DNA of 14,964 bases from Chloroflexota bacterium. Its GTDB lineage: Bacteria; Chloroflexota; Ktedonobacteria; Ktedonobacterales; Ktedonobacteraceae. This document shows, piece after piece, positions 14,356 through 14,964 of the stretch. Numbering within the stretch: the first letter of the stretch is position 1; every line of letters starts with the position of its first letter. The notes under the pieces were generated by a model. It was not told the DNA's origin. It searched no databases and worked only from the letters and a program-made list of their open reading frames with translations. The stretch is taken from contig DAHVFL010000051.1 in the NCBI GenBank assembly GCA_027316975.1, positions 1-14,964 on the forward strand. Direction: 5' to 3'. The position numbers and the translations under genes were made by a program.

Positions 14356-14964
14356 ATGGCACTGCACTTTTTGTTGGTTTCGTGCGGGTGATCCGCACCG
14401 GGTGAACTACCAAACCCGCTACCCCCTTTGCTGTGAAAGCATCGGGCTTACCTTTACGTATAATATTATAGGCCCCGTTGACATCTGCATGCAAATACCG
14501 CTTGCCTGATGCGCGATATAACCCCCGCTTGACCCGTTTTCCGCTGAACCTCGGTTCTCCCTCCCGCGAGGGATCACGCACAGGCAACGAGTCCAGATCA
14601 AGAAAGCTCGCCTTGCTGGTATAGCTCTCTTCTGTCAAAATCACCTGTATCCCAACCAGTTCGGCTTTGTAGGTGAGCATCTGAATAAAGCGCGCATGCG
14701 GGATTTGCACAAAGTTCTGATTATTGCGCGTACCCATCTCCACTTCTTGCTTCCAGCCATCATTTTTGCCGATAATGAGCGTACCAATGCCTTCTTTGAC
14801 AAGCAGGTCAATGATCTGCTTGCTCGCGGTATGCAGCGCATGAGTGATGCGCTGGTTGCGCTTATTGGTCAGTTGCTCCATCTGCTTTGTTGTGCCGGTG
14901 TTGCCCAGTTTCTTCTGGAGGTGAGCTTTGCGCTTGTTGTACCACTGGTTCATCGCTTTGAGCG
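14354..14964 (-). CDS. tnpB: TnpB (OrfB) RNA-guided nuclease, C-terminal part, lacking the canonical zinc finger
   Basis: The last 202 codons of a gene that enters from the right edge; the frame is open through 14964 (L-K-A-M-N-Q-W-Y). It ends at TAA 14356-14354. The arrangement matches IS605 OrfB/TnpB: 'NKRNQRITHALHTASKQIIDLL' positions (bridge-like helix), 'IGTLIIGKNDGWKQ', 'QIPHARFIQMLTYKAELVGI', the RuvC-II Glu in 'LTEESYTSK', and the RuvC-III Asp in 'HADVNGAYNII'. Between RuvC-II and RuvC-III, where most TnpBs have two CxxC pairs, this protein has no cysteine ('SKASFLDLDSLP' through 'RFSGKRVKRGLYRASGKRY'). From memory a TnpB subgroup has 'TSKCSFLD...GKRIKRGLY'; this copy has Ala in place of that Cys. 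The N-terminal half, including the RuvC-I Asp, is not visible, so activity cannot be judged. Confidence 0.9.
   Translation of the reverse strand, partial: LKAMNQWYNKRKAHLQKKLGNTGTTKQMEQLTNKRNQRITHALHTASKQIIDLLVKEGIGTLIIGKNDGWKQEVEMGTRNNQNFVQIPHARFIQMLTYKAELVGIQVILTEESYTSKASFLDLDSLPVRDPSREGEPRFSGKRVKRGLYRASGKRYLHADVNGAYNIIRKGKPDAFTAKGVAGLVVHPVRITRTKPTKSAVP

Larger units (their letters stand above)
14339..14964 (-). mobile_element. IS200/IS605-family element, right part (continues beyond window)
   Basis: The element consists of the C-terminal half of tnpB plus the end hairpin. The 3' end of tnpB also carries a gtgcgg/ccgcac stem (about 14383-14399), where an omegaRNA scaffold would be expected. 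The left end, the start of tnpB and any tnpA gene lie outside. The boundary toward the SAM-hydrolase gene is somewhere below 14339. Confidence 0.6.

Overview
The window looks like chromosome of a Chloroflexota bacterium, most likely a spore-forming Ktedonobacteria-type lineage. This is an inference from four signs. There is a prkA-yhbH-spoVR sporulation/stress operon. A membrane protein ends in a Thr/Pro-rich tail. The tnpB gene lacks the usual zinc finger. The DNA is rich in long palindromic repeats, including a 'tgtcattctgagcg' family. No rRNA, tRNA or CRISPR array was seen.

Layout. Positions 2-394 hold the 3' end of an S9-type peptidase gene (+). It converges on a 640-residue membrane protein gene (470-2392, -) across a perfect 38-bp palindrome. 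From 2393 to 2640 there is a divergent promoter region, followed by a cytoplasmic sulfite-oxidase-like molybdoenzyme (2641-3249, +) and a decayed MaoC-like dehydratase fragment (3250-3435). Everything downstream is on the minus strand. A three-gene operon (5281-3508) encodes two different DUF488 proteins and a dual-OB protein; it looks more A+T-rich than its surroundings and has a clear sigma70-type promoter. Upstream of it lies the operon prkA (12853-8339) -> yhbH (7984-6842) -> spoVR (6828-5383). A SAM hydroxide adenosyltransferase gene (14227-13397) and a truncated-by-window TnpB gene (14964-14354) complete the window.

The standout is prkA. It is 1504 codons long because it carries two in-frame LAGLIDADG inteins (420 and 453 residues). 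Removing them leaves a 631-residue protein, the usual PrkA length. Both inteins sit in the AAA+ core, 49 residues apart, and they are related to each other. One of them has Gly in place of the block-B Thr. The prkA-yhbH gap holds a nested, roughly 325-bp palindromic repeat with mutually exclusive hairpins. prkA also appears to have a leader of about 375 nt containing a terminator-like hairpin.

How the genes fit together: PrkA (AAA+ kinase/protease), YhbH (von Willebrand-A protein) and SpoVR are a conserved trio linked to sporulation and starvation. Here their expression and assembly would depend on two protein-splicing events and on a structured intercistronic RNA. The DUF488/DUF488/dual-OB operon is a conserved but uncharacterised module, possibly acting on nucleic acid.
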